From Achromobacter kerstersii (GTDB lineage Bacteria; Pseudomonadota; Gammaproteobacteria; Burkholderiales; Burkholderiaceae_B): a DNA stretch of 64,000 bases. The translations under genes were made by a program, and so were the position numbers. This document shows positions 19,301-29,137 of this stretch, piece by piece; the first letter of the stretch is position 1, and each line of letters opens with the position of its first letter. The notes beneath the pieces are model-generated. The model was not told the origin of the DNA and searched no databases. It was given only the letters and a program-made list of their open reading frames with translations. Location: positions 372,001 to 436,000 of the forward strand of contig NZ_CADIJQ010000002.1 in the NCBI RefSeq assembly GCF_902859595.1, written 5' to 3'.

Positions 19301-19437
19301 TGCGCCGCTTCAAGGACGACGTCAAGGAAGTCAAGTCGGGCTTCGATTGCGGTCTTACGCTGCGCGGCAACAATGACATCCAGGTGGGTGACCAGCTGGA
19401 AGTCTTTGAAATCAAGGAAATCGCGCGTACGCTGTAA
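16339..19437 (+). CDS. infB: Translation initiation factor IF-2
   Basis: IF-2 positions the initiator tRNA on the ribosome. The protein has 1032 residues, longer than the 890 of E. coli. It starts with an IF2_N domain ([20 protein letters not shown]), then an Ala/Pro/Glu/Lys-rich linker at about 110-450, then a second IF2_N ([20 protein letters not shown]). The GTPase domain from about 535 has [16 protein letters not shown] and TKIDKP. Domains III and IV complete the C-terminus. The initiator tRNA-fMet is encoded earlier in this window, on the other strand. Confidence 0.97.
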   Translation: MSSNTVAQFATELKMPANVLLDQLRSAGVDLKSVDDSVTDSDKAKLLESLRRAHGATEGKKITLTRRQTSEIRQADATGRSRTIQVEVRKKRVFVKRDPSEIALEQAASARADEEVSVEEEQQVSAPAASEAPAVVEPRETTPVQAEAAAPVEAAEPVAVEAPAPVEAPAPVESVAAEVPATVEAQAPEVQAQPEPEPTPAPAPAEPVAEEAKPEVKTESTEPKAEEAKPEPVVLANKSETPSPQANAPIAQAQPAAKSESVKPAAKPEAAAPAPTPAAPAAAAAPAPAARVGNRADNRRAGPPLAASATSGGRDEARRAAEAEAAALREMLNRPRKVLRAPEPEAPAAAAAPISGTLHKPAGKPGATPGAKKDAKPAAPGTKKTIKTAEVASTWSDDASRKKPADKPAAPASRDGWRAGGKGGGKGGGRGGRNQQNDRRNEPAPAEFIAREVHVPETISVADLAHKMSVKAAEVIKQLMKLGQMVTINQVLDQETAMIVVEELGHVAIAAKLDDPEAFLDISATVSEAEQLPRAPVVTVMGHVDHGKTSLLDYIRRAKVAAGEAGGITQHIGAYHVQTERGMVTFLDTPGHEAFTAMRARGAKATDIVILVVASDDGVMPQTREAIHHAKAAGVPMVVAVTKIDKPSANPERVKQELVAEQVVPEEYGGDVPFVGVSAKTGEGIDDLLENVLLQAEVLELKAPEDAPAKGLVIEARLDKGRGPVATILVQSGTLKRGDVVLAGASFGRVRAMLDENGKPIQSAGPSIPVEIQGLTEVPAAGDELMALSDERKAREIALFRQGKFRDVKLARQQAAKLESMFDNLGEGTQTLTLIVKTDVQGSQEALVQSLVKLSTDEVRVQVVHAAVGGISETDINLAIASNAVVIGFNVRAEASAKKLAENNGIDVRYYNIIYDAVDEVKAAMSGMLAPEKKEEIIGLVEIREVYSISRLGNIAGCMVLDGIVRRDSQVRLLRNNVVHWTGHLESLRRFKDDVKEVKSGFDCGLTLRGNNDIQVGDQLEVFEIKEIARTL

Positions 19438-19460
19438 AGCGTCGCGAGGCATTATTGCTA

Positions 19461-19862
19461 ATGAGCCGTCACAAGTCCAAAGCCATCCCCGGCCGCAATC
19501 TGCGGCTGGCCGACCAGATCCAGAAGGATCTGGCCGAGATCATCCAGCGCGAAATCGATATGTCTCGCGCTGGCCTGATCACGCTCTCCGGTGTGGAATT
19601 GTCGACCGACTACGCGCATGCCAAGGTGTGGTTCACGGTTTTGGGCGCTGAGCCCGAAGCCGCGACCGCCTTGCTGAACGAAAAAGCCGGTTGGCTGCAT
19701 TCTCAGCTCTACAAGCTGTTGCACATTCACACTGTCCCCACTTTGCGTTTCTTCCACGACGAGCAAATTGCCCGTGGTATCGAAATGTCGATCCTCATCG
19801 ACCGCGCAAACCGGCCCGGCCCGCACTCGGGCGTGCCCGACGAACCTGAAGACCAGTCCTGA
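19461..19862 (+). CDS. rbfA: 30S ribosome-binding factor RbfA
   Basis: RbfA, 133 residues, is needed for 16S rRNA 5' end maturation and growth at low temperature. The KH-like fold is shown by [18 protein letters not shown] at the N-terminus, [15 protein letters not shown] in the middle and [23 protein letters not shown] towards the end. I took the ATG at 19461; a TTG two codons earlier is also open. It sits 23 bases after infB, in the usual order. Confidence 0.95.
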   Translation: MSRHKSKAIPGRNLRLADQIQKDLAEIIQREIDMSRAGLITLSGVELSTDYAHAKVWFTVLGAEPEAATALLNEKAGWLHSQLYKLLHIHTVPTLRFFHDEQIARGIEMSILIDRANRPGPHSGVPDEPEDQS

Positions 19863-19901
19863 TCGGGCTGTCGTCACTGCTTTTTCAACCGGATTTCGAC
19901 G

Positions 19902-20654
19902 ATGGCTAAACGACGCGGGCTTGCGCTCGACGGTGTGCTGTTGCTCGACAAACCCGTAGGTTTGTCGAGTAACCACGCTTTGCAACGCGCCAAACGCGCC
20001 ATGGACGCGGCGAAAGCCGGTCACACAGGCACGCTGGACCCCTTCGCCACCGGCTTGCTGGTGTGCTGCATGGGTCGCGCAACTAAAATTTCCGGCGCGA
20101 TGCTGAACGCCGACAAGGCTTATCGCGCTACGCTGCAATTTGGCAGCGAAACCGATTCTGGCGACCTGACCGGCAATGTCGTGTCGACCGCCGAGCCGGG
20201 TTTTGCCGTAGAGGAACAGGCATTGCGCGACGCGCTGTCACGTTTCTCGGGCACGATCGAACAGATTCCGCCGATGTACTCCGCGCTCAAGCGCGACGGC
20301 AAACCGTTGTACGAGTACGCGCGCGCCGGCATCGAGCTGGAACGCGCTCCGCGACAAATCACGATACACCGCATCGAGCTGTTGTCCCTTTCGGGGACGC
20401 AGGCAGAGATCGATGTGGCTTGCAGTAAAGGCACATACATCCGAACACTGGCCCAGGACATCGGGCGCGTGCTGGGCTGTTTCGCCCACCTGACGGCGCT
20501 GCGGCGCACGCATGTCGGGCCATTTTCTCTGGAACGCGCCGTTGAGCTGGAAGCCTTGCAGGCCATGCCAGACCCGAAGCAGGCATTGCTTGCACTGAAC
20601 GAATTGCCGGAGGGCTTGCTGCCCTCCACCCTGACCTTAAAGGACTCGCTATGA
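19902..20654 (+). CDS. truB: tRNA pseudouridine-55 synthase TruB
   Basis: TruB makes pseudouridine 55 in the T loop of tRNAs. The protein has 250 residues with the catalytic D46 in [14 protein letters not shown] and the family segments [32 protein letters not shown] and [15 protein letters not shown]. It lies 39 bases after rbfA, and its stop overlaps the typA start by four bases, so typA is translationally coupled to it. Confidence 0.97.
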   Translation: MAKRRGLALDGVLLLDKPVGLSSNHALQRAKRAMDAAKAGHTGTLDPFATGLLVCCMGRATKISGAMLNADKAYRATLQFGSETDSGDLTGNVVSTAEPGFAVEEQALRDALSRFSGTIEQIPPMYSALKRDGKPLYEYARAGIELERAPRQITIHRIELLSLSGTQAEIDVACSKGTYIRTLAQDIGRVLGCFAHLTALRRTHVGPFSLERAVELEALQAMPDPKQALLALNELPEGLLPSTLTLKDSL

Positions 20655-22474
20655 CTCGCGCCTTGCGCAACGTCGCCATCATCGCCCACGTGGACCACGG
20701 TAAAACAACCCTGGTCGACCAGCTGCTGCGCCAATCCGGCACCTTCCGCGAAAACCAGGCGCTGACCGAACGGGTCATGGACTCGAACGATCTGGAAAAA
20801 GAACGCGGCATTACGATTCTGGCCAAGAACTGTGCCGTTGAATACGAAGGCACGCACATCAACATCGTCGACACCCCGGGACACGCGGACTTCGGCGGTG
20901 AAGTCGAACGCGTGCTGTCCATGGTTGACGGCGTGCTGCTGCTGGTGGACGCCGTTGAAGGCCCGATGCCGCAGACCATCTTCGTGACGCGCAAGGCGCT
21001 GGCCCTGGGCCTGAAGCCGATCGTGGTCGTCAACAAGGTTGACCGCCCGGGCGCCCGTACCGACTTCGTCATCAACGCCACGTTCGACCTGTTCGACAAG
21101 CTGGGCGCGACCGAAGAACAGCTGGACTTCCCGGTGGTGTACGCCTCGGGTCTGTCGGGCTACGCCGGTCTGACCCCGGACGTGCGCGAAGGCAACATGC
21201 GCCCGTTGTTCGAAGCCATTCTGCAGCACGTGCCGCAGCGTGACGACGACCCCAATGGCCCGCTGCAGATGCAAATCATCTCGCTGGACTACAACAGCTA
21301 CGTCGGCAAGATCGGCGTGGGCCGCATCAACCGTGGCCGTATGCGCCCCGGCATGGAAGTGGCTTACAAGTTCGGTCCGGAAGGCCAGGGCGGCCGCGGC
21401 CGTATCAACCAGGTGCTGAAGTTCCACGGTCTGGAACGCGTGGTGGTGGATGAAGCCGAAGCCGGCGACATCGTGCTGATCAACGGTATCGAAGAACTGG
21501 GCATTGGCTGCACCGTCACCGACGTGGCCACGCAAGAAGCGCTGCCGATGCTGCGCATCGACGAGCCGACGCTGACCATGAACTTCATGGTGAACACGTC
21601 GCCGCTGGCCGGCCGCGAAGGTAAGTTCGTGACCAGCCGCCAAGTGCGCGACCGCCTGGACCGCGAACTGAAGTCCAACGTGGCGCTGCGTGTGCGCGAC
21701 ACGGGCGACGACACGGTGTTTGAAGTGTCGGGCCGTGGCGAACTGCACCTGACGATTCTGCTGGAAACGATGCGCCGCGAAGGCTACGAGCTGGCCGTGT
21801 CGCGCCCGCGCGTGGTGTTCAAGGAAGTCGACGGCGTGAAGTGCGAGCCGTTTGAATCGCTGACGGTTGACGTTGAAGACGCTCACCAGGGCGGCGTCAT
21901 GGAAGAGCTGGGCCGCCGCAAGGGCGACCTGCAAGACATGCAGCCGGACGGCCGTGGCCGTACCCGCCTGGAATACCTGATCCCGGCCCGTGGCCTGATC
22001 GGTTTCCAGAACGAGTTCCTGACGCTGACGCGCGGCACGGGCTTGATGAGCCACATCTTCCACGAATACGCCCCGATCAAGGAAGGTTCGATTGGCGAGC
22101 GCCGTAATGGCGTGCTGATCAGCCAGGACAACGGCGACGCCGTGGCCTACGCACTGTGGAAGCTGCAAGACCGCGGCCGCATGTTCGTGAACCCGGGCGA
22201 TGCGCTGTACGAAGGCATGATCATCGGCATCCACAGCCGCGACAACGACCTGGTCGTGAACCCGATCAAGGGCAAGCAGCTGACCAACGTTCGCGCCTCG
22301 GGCACCGACGAAGCCGTGCGCCTGGTTCCGCCGATCCAGATGTCGCTGGAATACGCTGTTGAATTCATCGACGACGACGAACTCGTGGAAATCACGCCGA
22401 AGTCGATCCGTCTGCGTAAGCGTCACCTGCTGGAAAACGAACGCAAGCGCGCCGCGCGCGACGCCGCTGTCTAA
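20651..22474 (+). CDS. typA: Ribosome-associated GTPase TypA/BipA
   Basis: TypA (BipA), 607 residues, is a translational GTPase that helps 50S assembly and stress adaptation. The GTPase motifs are [26 protein letters not shown] and NKVDRPGA. Domain II, an EF-G-like domain III, domain V and the TypA-specific C-terminal domain follow ([17 protein letters not shown]). It is the last gene of the rimP operon; a strong bidirectional terminator follows after about 45 bases. Confidence 0.97.
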   Translation: MTRALRNVAIIAHVDHGKTTLVDQLLRQSGTFRENQALTERVMDSNDLEKERGITILAKNCAVEYEGTHINIVDTPGHADFGGEVERVLSMVDGVLLLVDAVEGPMPQTIFVTRKALALGLKPIVVVNKVDRPGARTDFVINATFDLFDKLGATEEQLDFPVVYASGLSGYAGLTPDVREGNMRPLFEAILQHVPQRDDDPNGPLQMQIISLDYNSYVGKIGVGRINRGRMRPGMEVAYKFGPEGQGGRGRINQVLKFHGLERVVVDEAEAGDIVLINGIEELGIGCTVTDVATQEALPMLRIDEPTLTMNFMVNTSPLAGREGKFVTSRQVRDRLDRELKSNVALRVRDTGDDTVFEVSGRGELHLTILLETMRREGYELAVSRPRVVFKEVDGVKCEPFESLTVDVEDAHQGGVMEELGRRKGDLQDMQPDGRGRTRLEYLIPARGLIGFQNEFLTLTRGTGLMSHIFHEYAPIKEGSIGERRNGVLISQDNGDAVAYALWKLQDRGRMFVNPGDALYEGMIIGIHSRDNDLVVNPIKGKQLTNVRASGTDEAVRLVPPIQMSLEYAVEFIDDDELVEITPKSIRLRKRHLLENERKRAARDAAV

Positions 22475-22516
22475 GCAACGCTGGGGCTAAGGCTCCTTGC
22501 GGTTCGGCAGCAAAAG

Positions 22517-22552
22517 AAAAGCCGCACACCTTAGGGTGTGCGGCTTTTTTTT
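22517..22552. terminator. Bidirectional terminator between typA and the tautomerase
   Basis: A perfect 10-bp stem GCCGCACACC/GGTGTGCGGC with a TTAG loop, flanked by A residues on the left and eight T residues on the right. It serves the plus-strand typA operon and may also serve the convergent minus-strand tautomerase. Confidence 0.93.
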
Positions 22553-22575
22553 CAGCTTCAACGCTGGCCGGTGAA

Positions 22576-22974
22576 TTACACGCCGTTTTGCTGGTGCCGG
22601 TATTCCTGCGTGGCGCCGCCGTAGCCGTATGCCGCGGCGCGCGCATCGATCACATGCACGTAAGAGCATTCGTGGAGCTCGCCCAGAATCTCTTGGAACG
22701 CCGCGTAGATCTCCTTGATGAAGCGCGCCTTTTCGCCCTTGGTGTTGGTCTCGTCGGTGACGCTGATGTCCAGGTGGAAGGCATTCTTGCCCAGTTCTGA
22801 CAGCGGCTGGCCGCCGATGAACCACAGGTCATGCGGAATATGCTGCAACGTGATCGCGATGACGGGCAGCTTTTTCCCCAGTACGGACTGGGTCAGGCCG
22901 GCAACGGATTGCACCACGCGGCGGTTGATGGCGGGGTCGGACTGGCCCGAGAGATGAACGACGATGTGGGGCAT
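22576..22974 (-). CDS. Tautomerase-superfamily protein
   Basis: Protein of 132 residues beginning Met-Pro-His-Ile-Val-Val, so processing would expose the N-terminal proline that is the catalytic base of the tautomerase superfamily (4-oxalocrotonate tautomerase, MIF). At about 130 residues it matches the long, fused-repeat subfamily rather than the 60-residue 4-OT. The substrate is unknown. It is divergent from a LysR gene, with palindromes between them, which suggests control by that regulator. It resembles tautomerase_2-type proteins such as those linked to aromatic breakdown, but this is not proven. Confidence 0.75.
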   Translation of the reverse strand: MPHIVVHLSGQSDPAINRRVVQSVAGLTQSVLGKKLPVIAITLQHIPHDLWFIGGQPLSELGKNAFHLDISVTDETNTKGEKARFIKEIYAAFQEILGELHECSYVHVIDARAAAYGYGGATQEYRHQQNGV

Positions 22975-23017
22975 TTTTGGCTCCTGAAAGGGGAAGGGAC
23001 AGGGCCAGTGTAGGCAG

Positions 23018-23076
23018 CCGATTGACATCGGAAAAGCGGGAAATTACGATTCAATCCATCGATAAATCCGTTGGAT
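23018..23076. promoter_or_regulatory. Palindromes between the divergent tautomerase and LysR genes
   Basis: CCGATTGACATCGG (23018-23031) is a 5-bp inverted repeat. ATCC at 23054-23057 pairs with GGAT at 23073-23076. LysR proteins usually bind interrupted dyads of this kind between themselves and a divergent target, so these are candidate operator sites. I cannot tell which half-sites are used. Confidence 0.45.
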
Positions 23077-23081
23077 AAATC

Positions 23082-23945
23082 ATGTCGGGATTCGATCTGG
23101 ACCAGTTGCGCACACTGGTTGCCGTGCTGGATGCAGGCAGCCTGACGGCGGCCGCGCCCAAGGTGTTTCTGTCGCAGTCGTCCGTCAGCGAGCAGATGCG
23201 CAAACTGGAAGACCGTGCTGGCCAGCCGCTGCTCGTGCGCGGCAAGACGGGCGTGACGGCCACGCCCGCAGGTGAACGCCTGTTGGCGCACGCGCGCGCC
23301 ATTCTGGCTTTGAGCGACGAGGCCTACCGCGATCTGCGCGGCGTGGCGCTGCAAGGCGAGCTGCGGCTGTTCATCACTGACTACTTCCGCCCCGGTGACG
23401 TGGCGCGCATGCTGCGCCGCCTGAACGAGCAATATCCGCAAGTGCGGCTGCACGTCACCATCATGAAAAGCGGCGCGATCGAGGCCGCCTATGAACGCGG
23501 CGAGATTGATGTCGGCATCTCCATGTCGATCCAGGAACGTGGCGCGCCCCGAGCCCGTGCGCAAGGCGCGCTGCTGCGCCGCGAACCGTTGCTGTGGATG
23601 GCGGCGGAAGGCGCAAGCGTGCCGCAACATGACCCCTTGCCGCTGCTGGTGTTGCCCGAAACGTGTGCGCTGCGTCAGTACGTAGAGCGCTTGCTATCCC
23701 GGCGAGGCGTGCCCTATACCGTGTCGCATGTGGCCTCTGGCGTAGCCGGTTTGCAGTTGGCGATTTCGGCGGGGTTGGGCGTGGCCTGCCTGAATGAATC
23801 GGCGCTGGCGCCAGGCATTGCGCGCTTGCACGCGCCGGGTTTGCCGGCCTTGCCGATGGTGGAATTCCGCCTGTTGCCCGCGCGCCCCGGCGAGAGCGAA
23901 TTTATCGGGCTTGCGCGCGAAGCCATCATCAAGGCGATGGCCTGA
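23082..23945 (+). CDS. LysR-family transcriptional regulator
   Basis: LysR regulator of 287 residues. The helix-turn-helix spans MSGFDLDQLRTLVAVLDAGS to SSVSEQMRKLEDRAGQPLLV, and an effector domain follows (residues 90-287). It is divergent from the tautomerase with a 107-base gap, the standard layout of a LysR gene and its target. It is followed by the AbgB-like peptidase on the same strand, which could also be a target. Confidence 0.92.
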   Translation: MSGFDLDQLRTLVAVLDAGSLTAAAPKVFLSQSSVSEQMRKLEDRAGQPLLVRGKTGVTATPAGERLLAHARAILALSDEAYRDLRGVALQGELRLFITDYFRPGDVARMLRRLNEQYPQVRLHVTIMKSGAIEAAYERGEIDVGISMSIQERGAPRARAQGALLRREPLLWMAAEGASVPQHDPLPLLVLPETCALRQYVERLLSRRGVPYTVSHVASGVAGLQLAISAGLGVACLNESALAPGIARLHAPGLPALPMVEFRLLPARPGESEFIGLAREAIIKAMA

Positions 23946-24070
23946 TCCGGCGAGCGCCCCGCATTCGCTCTGGCTTCCCGCCTGGAAATGATTGAAACTG
24001 CCGGAATCAAGCTGGACGAATCACAGGCTTTTTTCACCGAGACAGGATCATCCCTTTCACTGGAGAAGCA

Positions 24071-25495
24071 ATGGGTGCCATCGATACACTCGCGCCGTTC
24101 ATCGACGCGCGCAGCGACCGTTATGCCGACTTGAGCGACCGCATCTGGAGCCTGGCCGAGCTGCGCTATGACGAGCATAAGTCGGCCGAGCTGCACATCG
24201 CGATGCTTGAGGAAGCGGGCTTTCGCGTCACGCGCGACGCCGCCGGCATTCCCACTGCGTTCGTCGCGGAAGCCGGCCAGGGCGGCCCCGTCATCGCCAT
24301 TCTGGGCGAGTACGACGCGCTGTCCGGCTTAAGCCAGGAAAGCGGCGCCTTTGCCTGTGCGCCGTCTCCCGAGACGCCCAATGGCAACGGCCACGGTTGC
24401 GGCCATCATCTGCTGGGTACGGCCGCGCATTTCGCCGCCGTCGCCGTCAAGGAATTCCTGGAGGCCAAGCAGTTGCCGGGCACGATCCGGTTTTACGGCT
24501 GTCCGGCGGAAGAGGGCGGGTCGGGCAAGACCTTCATGGCGCGCGCGGGGTTGTTTGATGATGTGGATGCGGCGCTGACGTGGCATCCGGCATCGCACAC
24601 GGGCATTTTTTATCAGTCGTCACTGGCCAACATCCAGGCCTACTTCCGCTTTCGGGGCATCGCGGCGCACGCGGCGAATTCTCCGCATCTGGGCCGCAGC
24701 GCGCTGGACGCGGTGGAGTTGATGAACGTGGGTGTGAACTATCTGCGCGAGCACATGGTGCCGGACGCGCGCGTGCATTACGCCGTGACCAACAGCGGCG
24801 GCATTTCGCCCAACGTGGTGCAGGCGCGTGCCGAAGTGCTTTATCTGGTGCGCGCACCGATCAATTCGCAGGCGGCCGACCTGTATGAACGGGTGAAGAA
24901 CGTGGCGCGCGGCGCGGCGTTGATGACCGGCTGCGAGCTGGAAATCGTGTTCGACAAGGCCTGCTCAAACTACATGCCGAACCGCGTGCTGAACGACGTG
25001 ATGTACGCCAACATGCAGGCGCTGCAAGGGCCGGCCTACACGCCGGGCGAAGAGCAGGCGGCGCGCCGCATGTGGGATGCGATCAGCGAAGACGACATTG
25101 ATAACGCGGGGAAAAACCTGGGCGCCGTGCTGCGTAACCCCACGCCCTTGTTCGCGGGCGTGGCGCCGTTTGATCCGGCCAAGACGGAGATCAGTTACGG
25201 TTCTACCGACGTGGGCGACGTCAGCTGGGTGACGCCCACGGCGCAGTGCTGGGGCGCTTGCTACGCCTATGGCACGCCGTTCCATTCGTGGCAGATGGTG
25301 GCGCAGGGGAAGATGTCGATGGCGCACAAAGGCATGGTGCATGCCGCGAAAATCATCGCGGCGACCGCAGCAGATTTGTATACGCAGCCGGAAGCGCTGG
25401 CGCGCGCCAAGGAAGAATTGCTTGAGGCGCGCCGCGGTCAGCCGTATGTGTGCCCGATCCCGGCCGATGTCGTGCCGTCGTTCATGCGCAAGTGA
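24071..25495 (+). CDS. M20-family amidohydrolase, AbgB-like
   Basis: Zinc peptidase of the M20D group, 474 residues, close to the p-aminobenzoyl-glutamate hydrolase subunit AbgB. Metal-site motifs are AILGEYDALSG, NGHGCGHHLLGTA and PAEEGGSGKTFM. The dimerisation insert (about 170-290) includes FRGIAAHAANSPHLGRSALD. GGAGAAG precedes the start. E. coli AbgB acts together with AbgA; no second subunit is adjacent, so this may work alone on another N-acyl amino acid or amide. An intrinsic terminator follows. Confidence 0.85.
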   Translation: MGAIDTLAPFIDARSDRYADLSDRIWSLAELRYDEHKSAELHIAMLEEAGFRVTRDAAGIPTAFVAEAGQGGPVIAILGEYDALSGLSQESGAFACAPSPETPNGNGHGCGHHLLGTAAHFAAVAVKEFLEAKQLPGTIRFYGCPAEEGGSGKTFMARAGLFDDVDAALTWHPASHTGIFYQSSLANIQAYFRFRGIAAHAANSPHLGRSALDAVELMNVGVNYLREHMVPDARVHYAVTNSGGISPNVVQARAEVLYLVRAPINSQAADLYERVKNVARGAALMTGCELEIVFDKACSNYMPNRVLNDVMYANMQALQGPAYTPGEEQAARRMWDAISEDDIDNAGKNLGAVLRNPTPLFAGVAPFDPAKTEISYGSTDVGDVSWVTPTAQCWGACYAYGTPFHSWQMVAQGKMSMAHKGMVHAAKIIAATAADLYTQPEALARAKEELLEARRGQPYVCPIPADVVPSFMRK

Positions 25496-25536
25496 TCTTG
25501 GCTTGGGAAGCCGGCACGAAATCCGGGGTGTGACAC

Positions 25537-25574
25537 GACACGCCCCGTCGCCAGGCGGCGGGGCGTGTCTGTTT
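25537..25574 (+). terminator. Terminator between the amidohydrolase and the LOG gene
   Basis: GACACGCCCC pairs with GGGGCGTGTC, extended inwards by GCC/GGC with a small bulge, followed by TGTTTT. It lies between two convergent genes. Confidence 0.75.
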
Positions 25575-25587
25575 TCCTGATCAGGAA

Positions 25588-26250
25588 TCAGGCCGGCAGC
25601 GACGGCGCGTACTGCGCTTCGGATGTGACTTTGTCGTGGAATTCCACGACACGGCGCACGACCTTGACGGGATCGTCTTCGATGATGAAAAGATCCAGGT
25701 CATGCGCGCCGATCATGCCGTTGCTCAACACCTGGTCGCCCAGCCATTCGACCAGGCCAGACCAGTATTCGCTGCCCACCAGCACGATGGGTGCCGGCGG
25801 AACCTTGCCCGTCTGGATCAGCGTCAACGCTTCGAAGAGCTCGTCCAGCGTGCCAAATCCGCCCGGCATCGCCACGTAGGCGAAGCTGTGCATGAAGAAC
25901 GTTGCCTTGCGCGAGAAGAAGTATTCGAACGACAGGCTGATGGTTTGGTATTCGTTGTTGTGCGCTTCGTGCGGCAGGCTGATGTTCAGCCCGATGCTGG
26001 TGCCGCCTGCTTCGAATGCGCCCTTGTTTGCGGCCTCCATGATGCCGGGGCCGCCCCCAGCGATCACCGCAAAACCGGCGCCGGCCAGGGCGGCCGAAAT
26101 CGCAACGGTGGTTTCATAGTGGGGGGAATTGCGGCTGACTCGTGCGCTGCCGAAGACGCTGACTGCGGGCCCGATGTTTGCGAGCTTGTCTGCCGCCGTC
26201 CGTATCTCTGACATAATCAGCGGAATTTGTTTGCCGGCGGGTGTTTCCAT
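25588..26250 (-). CDS. LOG-family (TIGR00730) Rossmann protein
   Basis: Member of the LOG/YgdH lysine-decarboxylase-like family, 220 residues. The family signatures are AGGGPGIMEAANKGAFEAGG (about 70-89) and MPGGFGTLDELFEAL (about 128-142). Characterised relatives are nucleoside 5'-monophosphate phosphoribohydrolases that release cytokinin-type bases; the bacterial role is usually unknown. I chose the ATG at 26250 because AAAGG lies five bases upstream; an in-frame ATG at 26268 would overlap the start codon of the divergent polA. Confidence 0.88.
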   Translation of the reverse strand: METPAGKQIPLIMSEIRTAADKLANIGPAVSVFGSARVSRNSPHYETTVAISAALAGAGFAVIAGGGPGIMEAANKGAFEAGGTSIGLNISLPHEAHNNEYQTISLSFEYFFSRKATFFMHSFAYVAMPGGFGTLDELFEALTLIQTGKVPPAPIVLVGSEYWSGLVEWLGDQVLSNGMIGAHDLDLFIIEDDPVKVVRRVVEFHDKVTSEAQYAPSLPA

Positions 26251-26266
26251 ATCTGCCTTTGTAACC

Positions 26267-28984
26267 ATGAAAAAAACCTTATTACTGGTCGACGGTTCAA
26301 GTTACTTGTACCGCGCTTTCCACGCTATGCCTGATTTGCGCAATGCGCAAGGCGAACCTACGGGTGCGCTCTACGGCGTGGTGAACATGTTGCGCAAGCT
26401 TGTATCTGACCACAAGGCAGAGTATGCCGCATGTATTTTCGATGCTCGCGGCAAGACCTTCCGGGACGACCTCTATCCCGAATACAAGTCGCACCGTCCT
26501 CCCATGCCGGAGGACCTGGCCGCGCAGATCGAACCCATCCACCGCGCCGTGCGCGCGCTGGGCTGGCCGGTGCTGGCCATTGAAGGGGTGGAAGCCGATG
26601 ACGTGATCGGCACCCTGGCCAAGCGTGCCACCGAACACGACGTGCACACCATCGTCTCTACGGGTGATAAAGACCTGGCGCAGCTGGTCAACAGCCATGT
26701 CACGCTGGTCAACACCATGACGGGCGAAGTGCTGGACGAACCTGGCGTCGTCAATAAATTCGGCGTGCCCGCAGACCGCATCGTTGACTACCTGATGCTG
26801 GTGGGCGACACCGTGGACAACGTACCGGGCGTCACCAAGGTCGGCCCGAAGACGGCCGTCAAATGGCTGACTGAATTCGGTTCCATCGACAAGCTGATCG
26901 AAGGCGCCGATGGCATCAAGGGCGTGGCGGGCAACAACTTGCGTGAAGCCATTCCGAACTTTCCGCTGACGCGCCAACTGCTCACGGTCAAGTACGACTG
27001 TGACTTGACCGGCCATATCGAAAGCGTGGACGACCTGACGCCGCGCGCGCGCGACGACGCCACGCTGACCGAGCTGTACGAGCGCTATGGTTTCCGCACC
27101 TGGCTGCGCGACCTGACGGGCGACGCCGAGCGCGTGCCCACTGGGGATGCGCGTGTTGCAGCCGAGGCGCCGGCGGCGCCCACTGAAATCGACTACCGCA
27201 TCATTTCCGACTGGGCTGAATTCGACGCCTGGTTTGAGAAGCTGCAAGGCGCATCGCTGGTGGCGCTGGATACCGAAACGACTTCGCTTGATCAGATGCA
27301 GGCGCGGCTGGTTGGCTTGTCGCTGGCGGTGGAGCCGGGCGTGGCCTGCTACATCCCCGTGGCCCATCGCGGCCCGGACGGCGCCACCCAACTGCCCAAG
27401 GCCGAAGTGCTGGCGCGTTTGAAGCCGTGGCTGGAAGACGCCTCGCGCGCCAAGCTGCTGCATCACGCCAAGTACGACGCCCATGTGTTCGCCAACGAAG
27501 GCATCAAGCTTGCGGGCATCACCGACGACACGATGCTGCAAGCCTACGTGCTGGAATCGCATCGCGGCGTGGGGCTGAATGATCTGGCCCAGCGCTATCT
27601 GGGCCGCAGCGGCGTGTCGTATGAAGACCTGTGCGGCAAGGGCGCCAAGCAGATCGGCTTTGACGAAGTGGCGGTGGACAAGGCCGGCCATTACGCGGCC
27701 GAAGACGCGGACTTCACCTTGCAGCTGCATCAGGTGCTGCGCCCGATGGTGGCGGCCGACGAAGGCTTGAACCGCATCTACCAGCTTGAGATCCAGGTGT
27801 CGGCGGTGCTGACCACCATCGAACGCAATGGCGTGAAGGTGGATGCCGCTGAACTCGGCCGCCAAAGCCACAAGCTGGGCCAGGAAATGCTGCGGCTGGA
27901 ACAAAAGGCCTATGAACTGGCCGGCCAGCCGTTCAACCTGAATTCGCCCAAGCAGTTGGGCGAGATCCTGTTTGAGCGCATGCAGCTGCCCGTGGTGCGC
28001 AAGACCGCAAGCGGCGCGCCGTCTACCGACGAAGACGTGCTGACCAAGCTGGCGCAAGACTATCCGCTGCCGCAGGTGCTGCTGGAATATCGGGGCTTGT
28101 CCAAGCTGAAGTCCACGTACACGGATAAGCTGCCGCGCATGATCAACCCGAATACCGGGCGCGTGCATACGCGCTATTCGCAGGCGGCGGTGATCACGGG
28201 CCGTCTGGCGTCGTCTGATCCCAACTTGCAGAACATTCCGGTGCGCACCGAGGCTGGCCGCCGCGTGCGCGAAGCGTTTATCGCTGAACAGGGCGTGTTG
28301 CTGTCGGCGGACTATTCGCAAATTGAATTGCGCATCATGGCGCATGTGTCCGACGACGAAAACCTGCAACGCGCCTTCGCCGCTGGCGAGGACATCCACC
28401 GCGCCACGGCCTCGGAAGTGTTCGGCGTGGCCTTGCCGGATGTGTCCACCGAGCAGCGCCGCGCGGCCAAGGCCATCAACTTTGGCTTGATCTACGGCAT
28501 GGGCGTGTTCGGCCTGGCGTCCAACCTGGGCATCACGCGCGACGCGGCGCAGGCGTATATCGACCGCTACTTCGCCCGCTATCCCGGCGTGGCGATGTAC
28601 ATGGAAAATACCCGCCGCTTGGCGCGCGAACAGGGCTATGTGGAAACCGTATTCGGCCGCCGGCTGCAATTGCCGGAAATCCGCGGGGCGTCGGGCCCGC
28701 GCCGGCAGGGCGCAGAACGGGCCGCCATCAACGCGCCCATGCAAGGCACCGCGGCTGACCTGATCAAGATGGCCATGGTGGCCGTGCAAGATTGGCTGGA
28801 AGCGGAAAAGCTGCAAACGCGCATGATCATGCAGGTGCACGATGAACTGGTGCTGGAAGCACCGGACGCCGAGATCGACGTGGTCAAGGAAGCGTTGCCC
28901 CGTTTGATGTGTGCAGTGGCTGAGCTGCGCGTGCCGCTGGTGGCCGAAGTGGGCATGGGCAAGAACTGGGAGCAGGCGCACTAG
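26267..28984 (+). CDS. polA: DNA polymerase I
   Basis: Full-length Pol I, 905 residues. The 5'-3' exonuclease domain (1-300) starts MKKTLLLVDGSSYLYRAFHA. The 3'-5' exonuclease domain appears intact, with ALDTETTSLD at about 335, HHAKYDAHVF and YAAEDADF. The polymerase domain has SADYSQIELRIMAH, the O-helix segment RRAAKAINFGLIYGMG and the catalytic MQVHDELVLEAP near 855. The start lies only 16 bases from that of the divergent LOG gene and has no clear Shine-Dalgarno. A tandem array begins at its stop codon. Confidence 0.97.
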   Translation: MKKTLLLVDGSSYLYRAFHAMPDLRNAQGEPTGALYGVVNMLRKLVSDHKAEYAACIFDARGKTFRDDLYPEYKSHRPPMPEDLAAQIEPIHRAVRALGWPVLAIEGVEADDVIGTLAKRATEHDVHTIVSTGDKDLAQLVNSHVTLVNTMTGEVLDEPGVVNKFGVPADRIVDYLMLVGDTVDNVPGVTKVGPKTAVKWLTEFGSIDKLIEGADGIKGVAGNNLREAIPNFPLTRQLLTVKYDCDLTGHIESVDDLTPRARDDATLTELYERYGFRTWLRDLTGDAERVPTGDARVAAEAPAAPTEIDYRIISDWAEFDAWFEKLQGASLVALDTETTSLDQMQARLVGLSLAVEPGVACYIPVAHRGPDGATQLPKAEVLARLKPWLEDASRAKLLHHAKYDAHVFANEGIKLAGITDDTMLQAYVLESHRGVGLNDLAQRYLGRSGVSYEDLCGKGAKQIGFDEVAVDKAGHYAAEDADFTLQLHQVLRPMVAADEGLNRIYQLEIQVSAVLTTIERNGVKVDAAELGRQSHKLGQEMLRLEQKAYELAGQPFNLNSPKQLGEILFERMQLPVVRKTASGAPSTDEDVLTKLAQDYPLPQVLLEYRGLSKLKSTYTDKLPRMINPNTGRVHTRYSQAAVITGRLASSDPNLQNIPVRTEAGRRVREAFIAEQGVLLSADYSQIELRIMAHVSDDENLQRAFAAGEDIHRATASEVFGVALPDVSTEQRRAAKAINFGLIYGMGVFGLASNLGITRDAAQAYIDRYFARYPGVAMYMENTRRLAREQGYVETVFGRRLQLPEIRGASGPRRQGAERAAINAPMQGTAADLIKMAMVAVQDWLEAEKLQTRMIMQVHDELVLEAPDAEIDVVKEALPRLMCAVAELRVPLVAEVGMGKNWEQAH

Positions 28985-29063
28985 GGGCGGCTAGGAAGGG
29001 CGACAAGGAAGGGCGGCAAGGAAGGGCGGCAACGAAGGGCGGCAACAAAGGGCGCCCATTTGG
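28975..29063. repeat. 13-bp tandem array starting at the polA stop codon
   Basis: Six adjacent 13-bp units of the form GGCGGCAAGGAAG run from 28986 to 29063. The end of polA itself (GGCGCAC-TAG-G, 28975-28985) aligns as a zeroth unit, and the first unit after it again has TAG at the matching position; later units have AAG or AAC there. The array thus appears to have grown from the 3' end of the gene. Confidence 0.8.
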
Positions 29064-29105
29064 GGCGGCCGCGGCCCGCGCCGTTTTGCTGGCTTGAACA
29101 TCGGT

Positions 29106-29137
29106 GGGCCGTCTTCGGACGGCCCATTTCCGATTTT
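29106..29137 (+). terminator. Terminator of polA with a TTCG loop
   Basis: An 8-bp perfect stem GGGCCGTC/GACGGCCC closed by a TTCG tetraloop, followed by a T-rich stretch. It lies about 120 bases after the polA stop, past the tandem array. Confidence 0.75.

Noticed and set aside
17041..19452. Long open frame (803 codons) antisense to infB
   Set aside because: It is a shadow of infB on the opposite strand with typical composition of such shadows and no family similarity.
20120..22426. Long open frame antisense to truB and typA
   Set aside because: It spans two genes on the other strand and has no ribosome site or domain.
26297..28981. Long open frame (894 codons) antisense to polA
   Set aside because: It lies wholly opposite polA, has no recognisable domain and is His/Arg/Gln-rich, as expected from the reverse complement of a high-GC gene.
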